DNA of 64,000 nucleotides from Nepenthes gracilis (lineage: Eukaryota > Streptophyta > Magnoliopsida > Caryophyllales > Nepenthaceae), in NCBI GenBank assembly GCA_033239525.1, contig BSYO01000023.1, positions 15,246,763 to 15,310,762 on the forward strand. Direction: 5' to 3'. The position numbers were made by a program, and so were the translations under genes. Of this stretch, positions 1 through 12,146 are shown piece after piece. Positions within the stretch are counted from its first letter, which is position 1, and every line of letters begins with the position of its first letter. Below the pieces are notes generated by a model. The model ran no database searches, was not told the DNA's origin, and saw only the letters and a list, made by a program, of their open reading frames with translations.

Positions 1-1800
1 AATGACAATCCGTGTGCCACCTGAAAATACGGCCTTAGCGTCCGTGCAGAATAGATGAGGGTCAGGGCGATTCTCTCTGCTTGAGGGTATCAGGTTTTTG
101 TGTCTGTCTATCCTACTCACGTAGTACACTAGCTGCTGTCTCCCGTCATGCTCTTTGACGAGCACAAAGTTTAGCGCCGTGTCTGATGCGCAGCCAAGTA
201 GAGGTACAGATCCTCGCCTACGGATGGTGAACTCAAGAGAGGTGGGCTGACGAGGTATGTCTTCAGTTCCTGAAATGTTTCCTCGCACTCATCCATCCAC
301 CGAAATCTGGAAGCTTTGGTTCCCCCGAGTGCCTTGAAAAAGGGTAGATATTTTTTGACGGACTTGGCTAGAAACCGCGATAGGGCGACCAAGCGCCTTG
401 TGAGCTTCTAGACTTCTTTCATGGTCCGTGGGGAATTCATGTCGAGGATGGCTCTAATTTTCTTCGGGTTCACTTTTATGCCGCGCTAGGACACTATGAA
501 GCCTAACAACTTTTCGGAGGTTACCTCGAACGTACATTTACTAGGGTTGAGCTTCAACTTGTGGGTCCAGAGTTCCTGGAAGGTTTCCTCGAGATCCTCG
601 ACGTGGTTATCGGCCATTCTGCTCTTGACGAACATATCGTCAACATACACATCCACGTTCCTTCCAATCTGGGCCTTGAACATTTTGTTCACAAGGCGCT
701 GGTAAGTGGCACCGACATTCTTAAGGCTAAAGGGTATGACCTTGTAACAGTATGTTCTCTAATTGGTCATGAAGGAGGTGTGTTCCTTGTCATCTGGGTC
801 CACCCTGATCTAATTATAGCCTGAATAGGCATCCATAAAGCTCAAGAGCTTGTATTCGGACATGGAATCCACCAACTGATTGATCCGAGGGAGCAAAAAG
901 ATGTTCTTGGGACAGGCTTTGTTCACATCAGTGAAATCCATACACATTCGTCACTTGCCATTACTCTTTTTACAAGTACGACATTGGATAGCCAATCCGG
1001 TACTAAATTTTCCTTATGAATTTGGCGTCTAGCAGTCTTTTCACTTCCTCTCTGATGACGATTAGCTTCTCGACGGAGTAGTTCCTGCGCTATTGCCTGA
1101 CGGGCTTATGACCGGGGTCAACACCCAACTTGTGGACCATCACCTCAACCGGTATCCTAGGCATGTCGGCAGGGATCCATGCGAATACATCCAAGTTTTT
1201 CGAAGGAAACTAATGAGTCGGTCGCGATGGGCCGTGACAAGAGATCCGCCAATGTGCACACACTTCTTGAGCTCGGTGGGATCTAGCAGGATTGCTTCGG
1301 TGGCTTCACCCGATTGGGCTTTCTGTAGCGTGGTTTCGTTGTGAAGATCCAAGTCCCCGTCCATGCAGTCTGCACCACCGAGGTGACTTGGGATAGGTAG
1401 CACGTCTATCCCATTGCCTAGTCGCCAAGTGCCTCTCCAACACCGTATGGAGTGGGGAACTTCACATTCAAATATGGGATTGAGGTGATGGCCCCAAAGG
1501 TGGTGAGGAGTGGTCTACCTATGATGGTATTGTAGACGGGCGGCAGATCAATGACGAGGAATGTTAACTTCTGCGTAGCAGTGCGGGGGTGCATTCCAAT
1601 CGTGATCTCTAGCTAGACCTCCCATTGCACAAGTACAGGTTTGTTATCCAGGCCGTACAGAGGGCCGTCGGCCACTTTCATTTGATTCATTGTCAAATCG
1701 AGTTTAAAGAACGCATTAAGGTACAATAAATTCCGATAGCTTCCATTATCAATGAAGACTTATTTCAGTTGGTAGTCAACCATATCATTGAAACAAGGAC
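1..1800 (-). pseudogene. Pol remnant of element F (protease, reverse transcriptase, start of RNase H)
   Basis: The aspartic protease is recognisable near 1480-1780 by its DNGS active-site motif after a VDYQLK stretch, followed by the GPLYGLDN and GRPLLTTFGA segments. A linker at 1140-1403 carries the LQKAQSGEA motif common to these elements. Reverse transcriptase runs from about 1110 to 430 with the catalytic YVDD box (within 486-692). The RT-RNase H connection is at 171-392. Frame changes and stops separate all the blocks, so no functional polyprotein is encoded. Confidence 0.8.
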
Positions 1801-1929
1801 AAATACAATAAGGGGATCAGAATAGGGGAAGGTTACATGAGTCATATTGTCACTACTAAAGCTAATGACATCACTCCTATCCCCTACCCTTACTCTCTGG
1901 TTGCTGGAAGCCTATTCAAGATGCGCCTG

Positions 1930-3600
1930 CTTGCTGCCCTTGGCTGGTCTAGTGGAGAATATGATGATCACGCCAGCAACCATGCGGTTCCTCGTAGGCT
2001 CACTCGCCTCGCCCTCTGAGGCTACGGTGGCCTACCCCAAGCCCTTAATGAATCGTTTGAAGTGGCCGTGACGGATCAGGTCCTCTATCTCCTACTGGAG
2101 AGTCCGATAGTTCTTCGTGGAGTGTCCCAAGTAGCGGTGGTACTGGCAGTACTTCATCTGGTCCCCACCGCTGGGTCCTTTTGACGCATTTGGCCATTTG
2201 AAGAACTTCTCCTCCAGAATCTGCATCAGAATGTTAGCGCGGGTATCGTTCAGAGGAGTTAGGGTCGTGGGCTCGTACTCCTTCCTAGGCTGCGGTGGGG
2301 GCCGCGGTTGCTTTTGGTGCTCTTGGGAGCGGTTGTTGCCGCCATTCCTCTTCTTCCCAACGACTGGCCTTGGTTCTTCCGGGGGTCGGTCGACACGTTC
2401 AAGTCGTCTAGCCTCATTGGCCTCTTCCACCGAGATATAAACTCGGCGATGACCTCAACTTCCCCGAAGGACTAGGGGCGTTGGTGCATCAAGTTCTTGA
2501 AGAAGTCCCCTGCAACCAGCGTGGTGACGAAAGCATTGAGCTTCAGATCCTCGGAGAACTGGGGGATCCGGCACGCTTTAGCAATGAAGCAATCGAGAAA
2601 CTGTTTCAGGCTTTCGTCCGACCTTTGGCGAAGGCGGACCAAGTGTCAAGGTTGCTTTTCCTCCCTATAGTTTGAGGCAAGCTGACTCAAGAAGCAGTCG
2701 GCGAGCTCGTCCAAAGAACGGATTGAGTTCGGCAGGAGGCCGTGGAACCAAAGGAGTGGGTCCCCTTTGAGAGTAATGAGAAAGCACTAGCATATCACAG
2801 CCTCGCTTGCACCCTAGAGGGACAGGTGGATGCGGAACCTGTTGAGGTGGTCCATTGGATCCTTACTCCCATTGTACCTTTCCAGGGTTGGCATCTTAAA
2901 CTTGTGGGGGAGCGGTTGGGTCCAGATGTCCATTGCAAAGGGTGACCGTTGCAGGTCGGCGGAGGACTAGCCGGACTTTTCCTTAAACAGGTGATCCCAC
3001 ATTACCTTCACTTTCTCTTCCACTGGCGGGTCAGACCTACTCCTCCACGCATTGATGACATTGCAAAACTCCGTGTGACTCCGCTGGTCCTACTGAGCGT
3101 GCTGGTCGTGGTGACTTCCCCTTAGGGGAGGTCACGTGCTGCACGAAGCTGCGGCTGTCTACCTTCTCTAGCCACGAAAGTTTTAGAGGTTGCGCCACTT
3201 TGGGCTCTCCTTCCGATTGTCTCGGCTGGGATGGGTTTCAACCGTTGTTTGGGCCCTGCTACCTGAGGCCGCCTTGGCCTCGTGTCGTCAAGCTGATATG
3301 GTCTGCCCCTGGAGGCTCTTGTGCATTGTCCTCCTCACCGGGAGGATGACACCTGGGACGCTTGGGGAGCAGCCCCCATCCACTGCGTCCCCATTCAGTT
3401 GCAGAGGGCTTGAATCATTAGCTGCATATCAGCCATCTCGGCAGCTAGTTGACGAGTGTGAGGTTGTGGTTGCTCATCGGCACGGCTTTCCACGGTGGGA
3501 TCGTCACCATGAGCTGTTGCATCTCTCGTTGGCGCGCTGGCTTGCCCTTTTGTATCGACCATTTTGGTGTGATGGGTTGAACGTTGGAGGAAGATGTTAG
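1930..3600 (-). pseudogene. Gag remnant of element F
   Basis: This is the capsid/nucleocapsid polyprotein region, which in a live element packages the RNA. The clearest piece is the C-terminal part at 2092-2430. It has the conserved LTPLNDTRANILMQI stretch followed by a degenerate CCHC-like knuckle (C-x3-H, then GH), in which the last cysteine position reads tyrosine. An Arg/Pro/Gln-rich linker precedes it. The N-terminal half (2450-3600) shows only pieces of homology across several frames with many stops. The plus-strand open frames here are shadows. Confidence 0.7.
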
Positions 3601-3615
3601 ACTTTTTGTCGCATT

Positions 3616-3632
3616 TTTACAGACAGCGCCAA
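3616..3632 (-). other. Primer-binding site of element F
   Basis: Directly inside the LTR, the minus strand reads TTGGCGCTGTCTGT. This matches the TGGCGCCGTCTGTGGGAA pattern seen in the other Tat-type elements here. The first bases fit the 3' end of a tRNA-Asp-like primer, but the tRNA identity is an inference. Confidence 0.7.
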
Positions 3633-4496
3633 TGTTGGGTCCCGGGTTCCAAGTTGTCGTACAAATTAGGGAGCGTCTGGATTCCTGATCAGGGGTAAAT
3701 CTCAAGTAGGTTCGGTCTCCGTCCCTATGAACCTGAAACCTGCATAATACAAACAACAAACAAGAGGTCTAAGTCCCGACGGATTTCTCCCATCGAAGAC
3801 ACTCCGAAGCTCAAATCAGCAACTTCCCGCAATGAACGGAAAGGGGCACACACTTAAAGGTGCATGAAAATATGTTGTGAATGCATAGAGAGTGCGTGAA
3901 TACTAGAGGGTGAGAATGATGAGCATGTAACAGGAGGCCTGGCTCTCTGGGTGCACCGCAGAGGGTTGCTAACTCTCGTCGCCTGAGAAGGAGAAAGTGA
4001 ATCTGGAGGATGGTTTGGGAGGTTGACTCACGTAGTGTCAAGCCGATTATCTAGGATCCAATCCTTTCTCCTATAAAAGGAAAGGGATTTTATAGGTTCC
4101 AAGTTGTAGGGCTTTGGGCGCGAGAATCTCCATCGCAGAGATCTGCCGGTCGCCTGCCGTTGGCAGTGGATGGAAATGTCTGATGTCGCCTAGTGGTGGC
4201 AAGGAAACCGGCAGGCCCTGTCGGCCATGCCTGGTCTGCTCCTCGCGCCGGGATTGATCGGAATGCTGCAGAATGTGGCGCTAGCCGTGGCTCGCAGGGT
4301 TAGCGCTTTCCTCATTGGCTTGCTTCCCCTACATTGCCTGCTGTTGCATTAAAAAGTCGCAGGCGATGGTGATTTGCCAGGCATGCCGGGTCGCCACGTA
4401 GGATTCCCATACTCTTGGCCATGCTCAACCGCTTGGGCCGATTCCTTCTGGATTGAGCCTCGTGTTTCATGGTCCTCATTGGTACTGGACCCAACA
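3633..4496 (-). repeat. 5' LTR of element F
   Basis: The 864-bp LTR begins TGTTGGGTCC and ends GGACCCAACA in plus orientation, which is a perfect 10-bp inverted terminal repeat with the expected TG...CA ends. On the minus strand a TATA-type box (complement of 4087-4094) could start genomic RNA. Only one LTR is in the window, so the boundaries rest on the terminal repeats and the adjacent primer-binding site. Confidence 0.8.
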
Positions 4497-5007
4497 TTGG
4501 CCAATGACCATTCTTTGTACACATTTTGATATAAAGAACTATTCATCCATTTAAATAACGTGGGCCTCCTAATATTAATATATTGATAAAGTATCATGTC
4601 ATCTGAATAGATATCCCAAACATTTTCTCATATCTATAAATACTTATTTTATACGCAGCAACTGAATTTGCAGTAGCATCATTTGGAGAAGCCAGCCAGC
4701 CATGATTATGAGATTGTAAAAGGCTGTCCACACAGCACTGTGCTTCTCTGGCAGCCTGAGGATCCCCCTCTCCCCCCTTTTTTTGAAATGTGGTGGCATA
4801 CCATGCATAGTTTGGAGGTGGAAGAAATGTTGATTTATTTACAGTGATTAAATTTGAGAGAACGCTTAGTTTCCTTGTATTGCGTCTGACATTCAGGAAC
4901 ATTATTAATGAACTAAAATTCTTTCTAGCAACAATAGATTATTCTGTTGTCATGAAAAATATATCTATTTGATTTTAGGTTATTCCCATATAAGTTTTAT
5001 ATCTATT
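4497..5007. other. Host spacer with an unassigned minus-strand open frame
   Basis: This is host sequence between element F and the copia element. A minus-strand frame at 4594-4902 (about 100 codons) contains a compositionally balanced, protein-like stretch near PPPNYAWYATTFQ and GWLASPNDATANS. I do not recognise it. It could be an exon of the same minus-strand host gene seen at 10972-11612, with the copia element sitting in the intron between, but no splice sites could be settled. Confidence 0.3.
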
Positions 5008-5879
5008 TGATATATCCTGCAAAGATGCGCTTCAACAAAGATGCTAAGTAAGGGTCAGTCAAAAATCAGCTAAATAGGATGTTTTTGTGCGGTTGGTTGA
5101 GTGTCATCCAAATGATGGAATTCACAATAGGATCATAAAAGGCTAGTGTGAAGACCGGCCAAGTGGAAGCCATTCCCAACAAACTATAAATATCTGCATG
5201 TGACAGGTGCAAAATAAACATGCACCAATCACAATTGGAACAATTCCTAGAGGGTATACTTGCATGGATTACCTAGAGGAGTTTACGCCTAAGGGAGCCT
5301 AAGGGACATGAGGATCACACATGCATCAATACTACTATAAAAGCTCCTGTGTATTCTATTAGGGTTTAACACAACAATGCATACAAAATTTTTGAGTCGT
5401 TTGAGCGCCAACACAAAGAGATACGGAAGAAAAAAAGAGAAAAGAAACAGTATAAAATTTACTCATCCGTTTAAGTTTTAAATTGCATTCCATTCTTCAC
5501 TAATTTTAAGTACGTTATTCTTGGTATTAAGAACATCTTATTAGTCATTTTTTTCTTGTTCACTCTTGTATTCTCTATTATTCGTATTTTTTGTTACGAA
5601 GCATTGTATTCTTGTATTATTGAAATTTTTTAACCAAAAATCATAGTATTGTAAATATTTTTTGGATTTGGTTTCATGGTTTTTTTTTTTCTCATTTCTT
5701 GAAAGAATTTTTTAAATAAAATCTTGTGAGTCATCATTTGTTTTTATTGTCTTTCAATGAACATTATCTTATCATCTCTTCACAAATTCAAATTAAGAGT
5801 TCAAAGATAATTTTTCTAGAGATTAGTTTTTGATTTTGTGAGCAAAATTTTGACATTTGGAATTCAACAAGTATTATTA
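5008..5879 (+). repeat. 5' LTR of the copia element
   Basis: About 870 bp, matching 9924-10783 along its length (for example the shared AAGGGTCAGTCAA near the start, the AAGTCATTCCCAAC-type block and the AT-rich right half). TATA boxes are visible at 5185-5191 and 5336-5343. It ends TTCAACA. The following bases (5880-5895) look like a worn initiator-Met primer-binding site. Confidence 0.7.
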
Positions 5880-6129
5880 GAGACAAAATTTTGCGTTAAA
5901 ATTATTTAGACTAATAGAGCGTCGTGATTAATTGATTTGCTTAAATAGCAAAAATTATGATATGTAAATGAACAAGATAAAAAAAATCTTTTGTTTATTA
6001 AAATGATACATCTTTTGATATTTTTTACCTAAAAATATGAATTAAAATATGATAAAAGGTGGGCTTTAAAATATGAGCAAACTTATGGGTACATTAAGTA
6101 AATAGTTGACGATAATATATATAATCATA

Positions 6130-6480
6130 TTTGTAATAAAAAACATATTACAAAACTATGGGAGAAGTTCGAGGCTTTTTATACTTCAAAAACTGATAAT
6201 AATAAATTATATCACATAATAAAGTTAATACAGGTGGGATGCTGGAAAGGGGGTTCTATAGCTGATTATCTAAATGAGTTCTAAAAGTGCGTTGACCAAT
6301 TGAGTAGTTGAGTAGTAAGTTTGATGATAAGTTGTTAGGTTTGTGATTGTTAACCGCATTACTAAATTTTTAAGAGGTTATCCAGATTACCATTACTAAT
6401 ATCGTTGCTAATAGTGCAATAACCCTAGAGATAGCCAATAGTGAAGTCCTTCATGAGAAGATGAGGAGGTGGTGGTAAGG
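6130..6480 (+). pseudogene. Copia gag remnant
   Basis: A frame near 6145-6300 reads like a copia-type Gag (UBN2 family): WEKFEAFYTSK, NNKLYHIIKL and GGSIADYLNEF, then a stop. This family forms the virus-like particle of Ty1/copia elements. The piece lies about 270 bases after the 5' LTR, where gag is expected. No zinc knuckle survives recognisably. Confidence 0.6.
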
Positions 6481-7199
6481 CTCTACATTCTCACATTATA
6501 AAGCTCTACTCTTGGAGTCACTGGAAAAAGGCAAGAGAGAGGTTCCAAGTCTGGTGAAAAAGATTGGAGCAAGTTGAGATCAAGGTATCAAAATTTTGAA
6601 TATCATATTGAAATAAGGATTACATCAATCAATATTGTTATAAGTAGAAGTATAAAAATAGAGATAGCTATGAAATAAAGGTCGGGAAGTCCAGAGACAA
6701 TAAGTGAACCTCAAATGTTACCAAATCTTATCTTCTTCTTGTGTGCGAAGGAGACGTAATCATTGTTGCTGATTATGAGATAAGTTGAGTGATTAATATT
6801 GATACATCACTCCACATTACACTTAGAAGAAAATTATTTACATCGTCTATTCCAAGTGATTATGAAATATTGAAGAAGTATAATAACGGATTGTCATAGT
6901 TCTAGGGTTATGGTGACATGTGTTTAATTGCTAGCAATAGCACAAAGATGGTGTCCTAGGACGTATGATACATCCCAAATATTTGACTAAATCTTATTTC
7001 AACCAATAAGTTTGATGATAAGGGGTTTTGTAACATACTTTGTTAGGATGTATGGAAGTTTACTAGAGAGTTTCTAGTAGTGGCTTGTGGGAACATGGTT
7101 TCTAGGTTATACATGTTGCAAGCCTTAGTCTCAGTTGGAGATATAAATGTGGCCAAGAGTAATGAGTCTTACAACCTATGGAATAAGCTCCGAGTTGTA

Positions 7200-9660
7200 T
7201 AAACGAGAGGGAACTAAGTTACTTAGCAAAGAACCTTCTTCTAGTCACAAAGGAGGCAAAGCTAATGATATGTCCTCACTGTATAGTCAGACAACAATTA
7301 AAAATTTTATTCTCTAAAAACTCATCTACAAAAAAAACGTATTTACTTAAACTCGTGCACATTGACATATTAAGTCCTCTAATGGTAAAATACATGGCAG
7401 AGCATTTTACTTCCAAAATGTTTGTTGGTGAGTTATTTTAGAAAAGTATGAGCGTATCCCTTGAAGATGAAGGATCAAGTCCTTAATATCTTCATACAAT
7501 TTTATACATTGGTTAACAAGTAAACATAAAAAAACTTAAAATACATTTGGAGTAACATTGGAGGAAAATATATATGAGCATTTAATACATATTGTCAATT
7601 GTATGGAATATGATATCAAAAGACTCCCCCGAAGATACCACAACTCAATGACGTGCTTAAGGGAGAATCAGATGTTTATTGAGAGAGTCAATTATGTACT
7701 TTCAGAAAAAAGGCTTTTTGGCTCATTTTGAGGGGAAGATTTGAATGCAGTAGTTCATGTAATCAACCTTTCAGCTAATAATTCTCTAAATGGTAATATA
7801 CTAGATAAGATGTGGTTTGAAAAGAAAAATATATATCTCTTATGATAACTTGCACATATTTAGGTGTAAGTCCTTTGTCTAAGATTAAGGCAAAGACGCA
7901 ACAATGCTTTTTTTTAGTTAAGGAAAGATGAATTTGGCTATCAGTTTTATAGTACAATAGAGAAAAAGCTTGTGTGGCCTAAAGATCTAGTAATCGTTGA
8001 AGACAAAACTATTAAGAATATCGATAAACTAAAGAATATGATCTCCAACAACAACAATAACTAGTTTTATGATATGGATCCTATGCCATTGACATTGATA
8101 CCAATTTAAATTCAAGTTGGTGCTTGGGGTGATCATGAAAGCAATGGAAACTATGAGATTCCCACATTTAATGAAGTGGATGATACTAATATTAATGATG
8201 ATATAAAATGATAATGCTCATCATGAAGTTTTCAAACCTACATCGACCATCCCACTTCAACGACAACCCATAAAAGATCAATGTCTCTCCTTACACCTAT
8301 CAGCTGATCAGTATTTGTTACTTATCAATAGCAGAGAGCCAGAGTACTTTGTTGAGGTTGTAAAGGTTGAACACATGATAGAGTAGATGAAAATCATACA
8401 AGACAATAAAATCATTGTATGAAAATCACACTTGTGAGCTAACCAAATTGCCTAAAAGTAAACAAGAATTGAAAAACAAGTGAGTTTTTCACATGAAATC
8501 TAATGAGAAAAGTCATCAACCAATGTACGAAGAAAGATTAGTTGCGAAAGGATTCGATCAATAAAAGAGTATTGATTTTGAGAAGATTTTCTCTCCCATT
8601 GTAAAAATGCCTTCTATTTAAGTTGTTCTCAAATAGTCATAGCTTTTGATCTAGATATTGAATAACTAGACATACGGATGGCTTTTCTTAACGGCAACCA
8701 TGAGGAGAAAATTTATATAGAGCAACCAGAGGGTTTTCAAGTTAAGGAAAAGAAGTATCAAATATGTACCTTAAAGAAAAGTCTTTATGGGTTAAAATAA
8801 GCCTCAAGATAATAATATAAGAAGTTTGAGTAAGTGATAATAAGTCATAGCTACCTTAAGGCTATTTTGGATATCTTAATTCAAAGGTTTTTGTCAGAGA
8901 AATCTCTTATTTTCCTACTCTATATTGATGATATGCTTATTATGGGGTAGAATACCTTCTAGATTTGTGAGTTGAAGACAGCTTGGGATGTTTTATACTA
9001 TAAAAAATTCAAGGTTGGCAAAGTAAACTTTTATTATAAAATCTTTTGCAATCTAAAAGTAAAGAAGCTTTAGATTTTCCAAGAAAATTACATTGAAAAG
9101 TGATTCAATACTTCAATATTGAGAAGTCCAAATCAGTGAGTACTCTACTTGTCAATCAATTCAAATTGGGGGCTAAGCAAAATCCTTCTACAAATGATGA
9201 GAAAGTCGAGATGAGATATGTCTCCGACTTTTTGACTGTTGGTAGTTTGATATAAGTAATTGTGTATATGATTCCTAATATAGCTCATACAATTGGAACC
9301 ATTAGTAGATTCCTTTTTAATCTTGGATAGAAATATTGGTCCATAGGGAAATTGATACTGAGATATTTTCTAATATGTGTCTATACTTTGGCAATGGTGA
9401 GCCACTTTTAGTCAAATACTTTGATGCTAATATTACAGGCAATATTGACTGTAAAAAATCTACATCAGGTTACTCGGTTATATTTGCAAGAAGAACTGTG
9501 TCTTAGTAGTCGAGGCTATAAAAATTTGATATGCCCTCTACCACTGAAATTGAATACATCGCAATGATGAAAATAAGTAAAGACATGTTGTGGATGAGAA
9601 AATTTACTTAGCTTCAAGCAAAAGCGGTATTGTGGTGTTTATGATAATCAGAGTGCTATT
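7200..9660 (+). pseudogene. Copia pol remnant (integrase fragment, reverse transcriptase, RNase H)
   Basis: A pre-integrase/integrase fragment lies near 7270-7440 (CPHC then LVHIDILSP). Reverse transcriptase is clear at 8380-8940, with RLVAKGFDQ, FEKIFSPIVKM, EEKIYIEQPEGF and KKSLYGLK. The catalytic box reads YIDDM near 8920. RNase H is at 9390-9610, with FDANITGN, KKSTSGYSV and STTEIEYIA. Stops and indels occur every few dozen codons, so nothing functional is encoded. Confidence 0.8.
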
Positions 9661-9923
9661 TACTTTTACAAGAACTTGGTATTTTATTTCAAATTGAAGC
9701 ACATTAACATTCAGTATCATCTGTGAAAAATGTTATTAATTTGAAATTGCTGATACTTGATAAAATAAAGACCAATAAAAGTGGGTCAGACATAATAATA
9801 AAAGTGCAAGAAAGCTTGAAGCATATCAAATGATTACCGAGATGGTGATGGCTCCCATAAGATTATAAGAAAAAGTTTGATAGATTTTGGATCACTTTTT
9901 TATAAATACTATACTCATTAACA

Positions 9924-10783
9924 TGACCTATAGAGGCACCCTTAGGCAAAGACATCAAGCAAGGGTCAGTCAATGGTTGGTCAATAGTCCACTGAGCATC
10001 AAAGTTCATTGGAGGTTAATGCGATATCCTTACAAGGGTGGCTACATGGCAACTGTGCAATAGGATTCACATGAAGATCATACAAGGCCAGTGTAAGGAC
10101 CAACTAGGCAAAAGTCATTCCCAACTAATTAAGAACATTTGTCTATGTCAGGCACAAGATAGACAAACGTGCGCCAACGCCAATAGAAATGACGCATGAA
10201 GGGTACACGTGTGTGCATTACCTAGAGGGGTAGTGCCTAAAACACGTGAGGAGCCACATGCACCAATATTATTCTAAAAGCTTCTACATATGCACAACTA
10301 TACATATATGAAATTCTTGAATCTTTTGACAGTCTACACAAAGAAAGAGAATAGAAAGAGAGAAAAAGAATATTTACTCATCCATTCGATTTTTAAATTG
10401 TATTTCATTCTTCACTAACATTGGGTACACTATTTTGAGTATTGAGAAGAATACTTTATTAGTCATTTTCTTCTTATTTGCTTTTAGTTCTCTGTTGCTT
10501 GGATTTGTTATTATGAGATGCTATATTCTTGTGTTAAGGTTTTTGTAATTAAAACTCGCCATATAGTAGATATTTTTTTAAACTTGTAATCCTATAGTTT
10601 CTTCTTTTCATTTTCTAAAGGATTTTTCTTTATAAAATATTGTATTCCATCATATGTATTTATTGTCTTACATTACATTATCATATTATCTGTTCGTGAA
10701 TTCAAATAAAAGATTTGAAAATGATTCTTATAAAAATTAGTTCTTAATTTCGAGAGTGCAGTTTGAGCGTTTGGAAACTAACA
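9924..10783 (+). repeat. 3' LTR of the copia element
   Basis: Partner of 5008-5879, about 860 bp and strongly diverged with several indels. The TATA region of the 5' copy (5336) corresponds here to TTCTAAAAG near 10272, so the promoter has decayed. It ends CTAACA at 10783. Confidence 0.65.
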
Positions 10784-10971
10784 AGGTCTTTGTTGTCGAG
10801 ATGTACAATTAGGCACCACCTTGGTATAATTATGAAATAAAGTGCTTCTATATATAACCATAATTGAACTTCATTTTGAAAGGATGATATATGAAGCTAT
10901 CATGTTGTATAGCTCACAACCAATATATGTAGAATTAAGGGAAGAAAAATAGTTTTTTCTCTTTTTTGTAC

Positions 10972-11612
10972 CTGCAGTAGAGGGAAATTGATGCCCTGTA
11001 GACTCTGGCAAAGGCACTGTTAGAGGAGGAAGGTGGGATGGAGGAGAAGGAAAGGGCGCATATGGATTGGTTGGACCACCCTCCATCTGCGTAGGATAGT
11101 AAACACATGAGGGCTCGGTGATGCTGTGAGCCGAGGGCGAAGAATATGACCCCCTCGAATATACATGTTGATACGCATAGGGAGTCCCCAGAGATGAAGA
11201 CAACGAAGACCCATAAAATTGCGGATAATGGTATTGTGATGGCCATTGAAGTTGCGGATTACACGTAATCTGCTCCTCGCTCAGCAACAACAATAAAATT
11301 CGTAAGAATATTTCAATGTTCTATTGTTTATAATTTATGAAAATAGGTATGTAATTTGGCATGTATATTATTCATTGGTTCTATGTAATCTGAATAACCC
11401 AATCAAATGATTTTGGCGTCAATTAAGTAAACCAATATCATCTGTTTCTTCAATATTTGTGCTCAAGATTAAAATAATTTGTATTTAAAGGTTTGTCTAC
11501 GTAAATTTACGGTGGCCGTATAATATAAAATAGCAGGAAGTCTAAAAAAATTTTAATCTAGAAAATATGCGTTACCTGAGGGTAGTCATAACTGGGCGTA
11601 AATGTTGTGTAC
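10972..11612 (-). CDS. Two exons of a host gene (Tyr/Ser/Pro-rich tail, possibly an RRM RNA-binding protein)
   Basis: On the minus strand a 37-nt exon (11612-11576) is flanked by AG and GT. After a 306-nt intron comes a 298-nt exon (11269-10972), bounded by GAGCAG on one side and GTACAA on the other. Both exons are open in one continuous frame. The product is rich in Tyr, Ser, Pro and Gln (SYDYPQ, QWPSQYHYPQFYG, PFPSPPSHLPPLTVPLP). Such tails follow the RRM domain in some plant RNA-binding proteins, but no RRM is visible in the window, so that assignment is tentative. Further exons would lie upstream (above 11613) and downstream, beyond the copia insertion. Confidence 0.5.
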
Positions 11613-12141
11613 CTACACAAGCAAAATGGTCATTTTTAGTGTGCAACTAGTAGAAGAGCTGCCGAGAGGATTTTAATTAGCATGAATAAACGTTTTGTAA
11701 CTATAGAGGCAAGGCAACGTAGAAGTGTTAAATGGACCGTATTTTCCATGATATGGCACGACTTGAACCGCCATCATGCCAAGCCACGTGTTAAGCAACC
11801 CGCAAGCCGTACTAGCCCAAGGTATGATGATCAAGTCGTACCAGGTGTAGCCAAAATTTATTTGTGTTTGACAAACGGTCATGCAACCATTAAAATCGGA
11901 CATTCACATGATTTTTTGTAGAGGGGGAGCGAGGGGGATCATTGCCCCCACCCCACCAAATTAATTAATTAAAAGAATTAATATTAACAAAATCTATATA
12001 TATTCCCATTCCCATACATACGCTCACTAAAAGCACATTTTATCGACTTTCTACCTTCTTACAATAAAATATTAATAAATAATATTAGTACCTTACTTAT
12101 TAATATATACTTATATTAATTTTATTAATTATTATCAATAA
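11613..12141. other. Host spacer, possibly intronic
   Basis: Open frames on both strands at 11673-11921 overlap each other and match nothing I recognise. From 11940 the sequence becomes strongly AT-rich up to the insertion point of element D. It probably belongs to an intron or the upstream region of the minus-strand host gene. Confidence 0.4.
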
Positions 12142-12146
12142 CTTAT

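Larger units (their letters stand above)
1..4496 (-). mobile_element. Element F: Ty3/gypsy (Tat-type) retrotransposon, left part outside window
   Basis: Read on the minus strand, the order is 5' LTR (3633-4496), primer-binding site, gag, protease, reverse transcriptase and the start of RNase H, where the window ends. The 3' part, including integrase, any antisense gene and the 3' LTR, lies outside. Many stops and frame changes show that it is dead. Tat affiliation is inferred from the gag C-terminus, the protease-to-RT linker and the RT, all of which resemble elements A, B and C here. The TSD partner is outside; the five bases next to the LTR are TTGGC (4497-4501). Confidence 0.85.
5008..10783 (+). 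mobile_element. Degenerate Ty1/copia retrotransposon
   Basis: The plus-strand order is LTR, gag, integrase fragment, reverse transcriptase, RNase H, LTR, which is the Ty1/copia order with integrase before RT. The LTRs are clearly related but heavily diverged, and every coding block is full of stops and indels. This is the oldest-looking element in the window. The outer ends are set by aligning the two LTRs and are uncertain by a few tens of bases. No matching target-site duplication was found. Confidence 0.85.

Noticed and set aside
3190..3600. Plus-strand open frame of 136 codons within element F
   Set aside because: It is the complement of the gag region of a minus-strand element and has no family resemblance. 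No start context was seen, and it is not in the aORF position.
7775..7957. Minus-strand open frame of 60 codons inside the copia element
   Set aside because: AT-rich chance frame opposite decayed pol, with no resemblance to a known family.
5003..10788. Target-site duplication of the copia element
   Set aside because: The flanking pentamers (CTATT and AGGTC) do not match, and the LTR ends are uncertain, so none is claimed.
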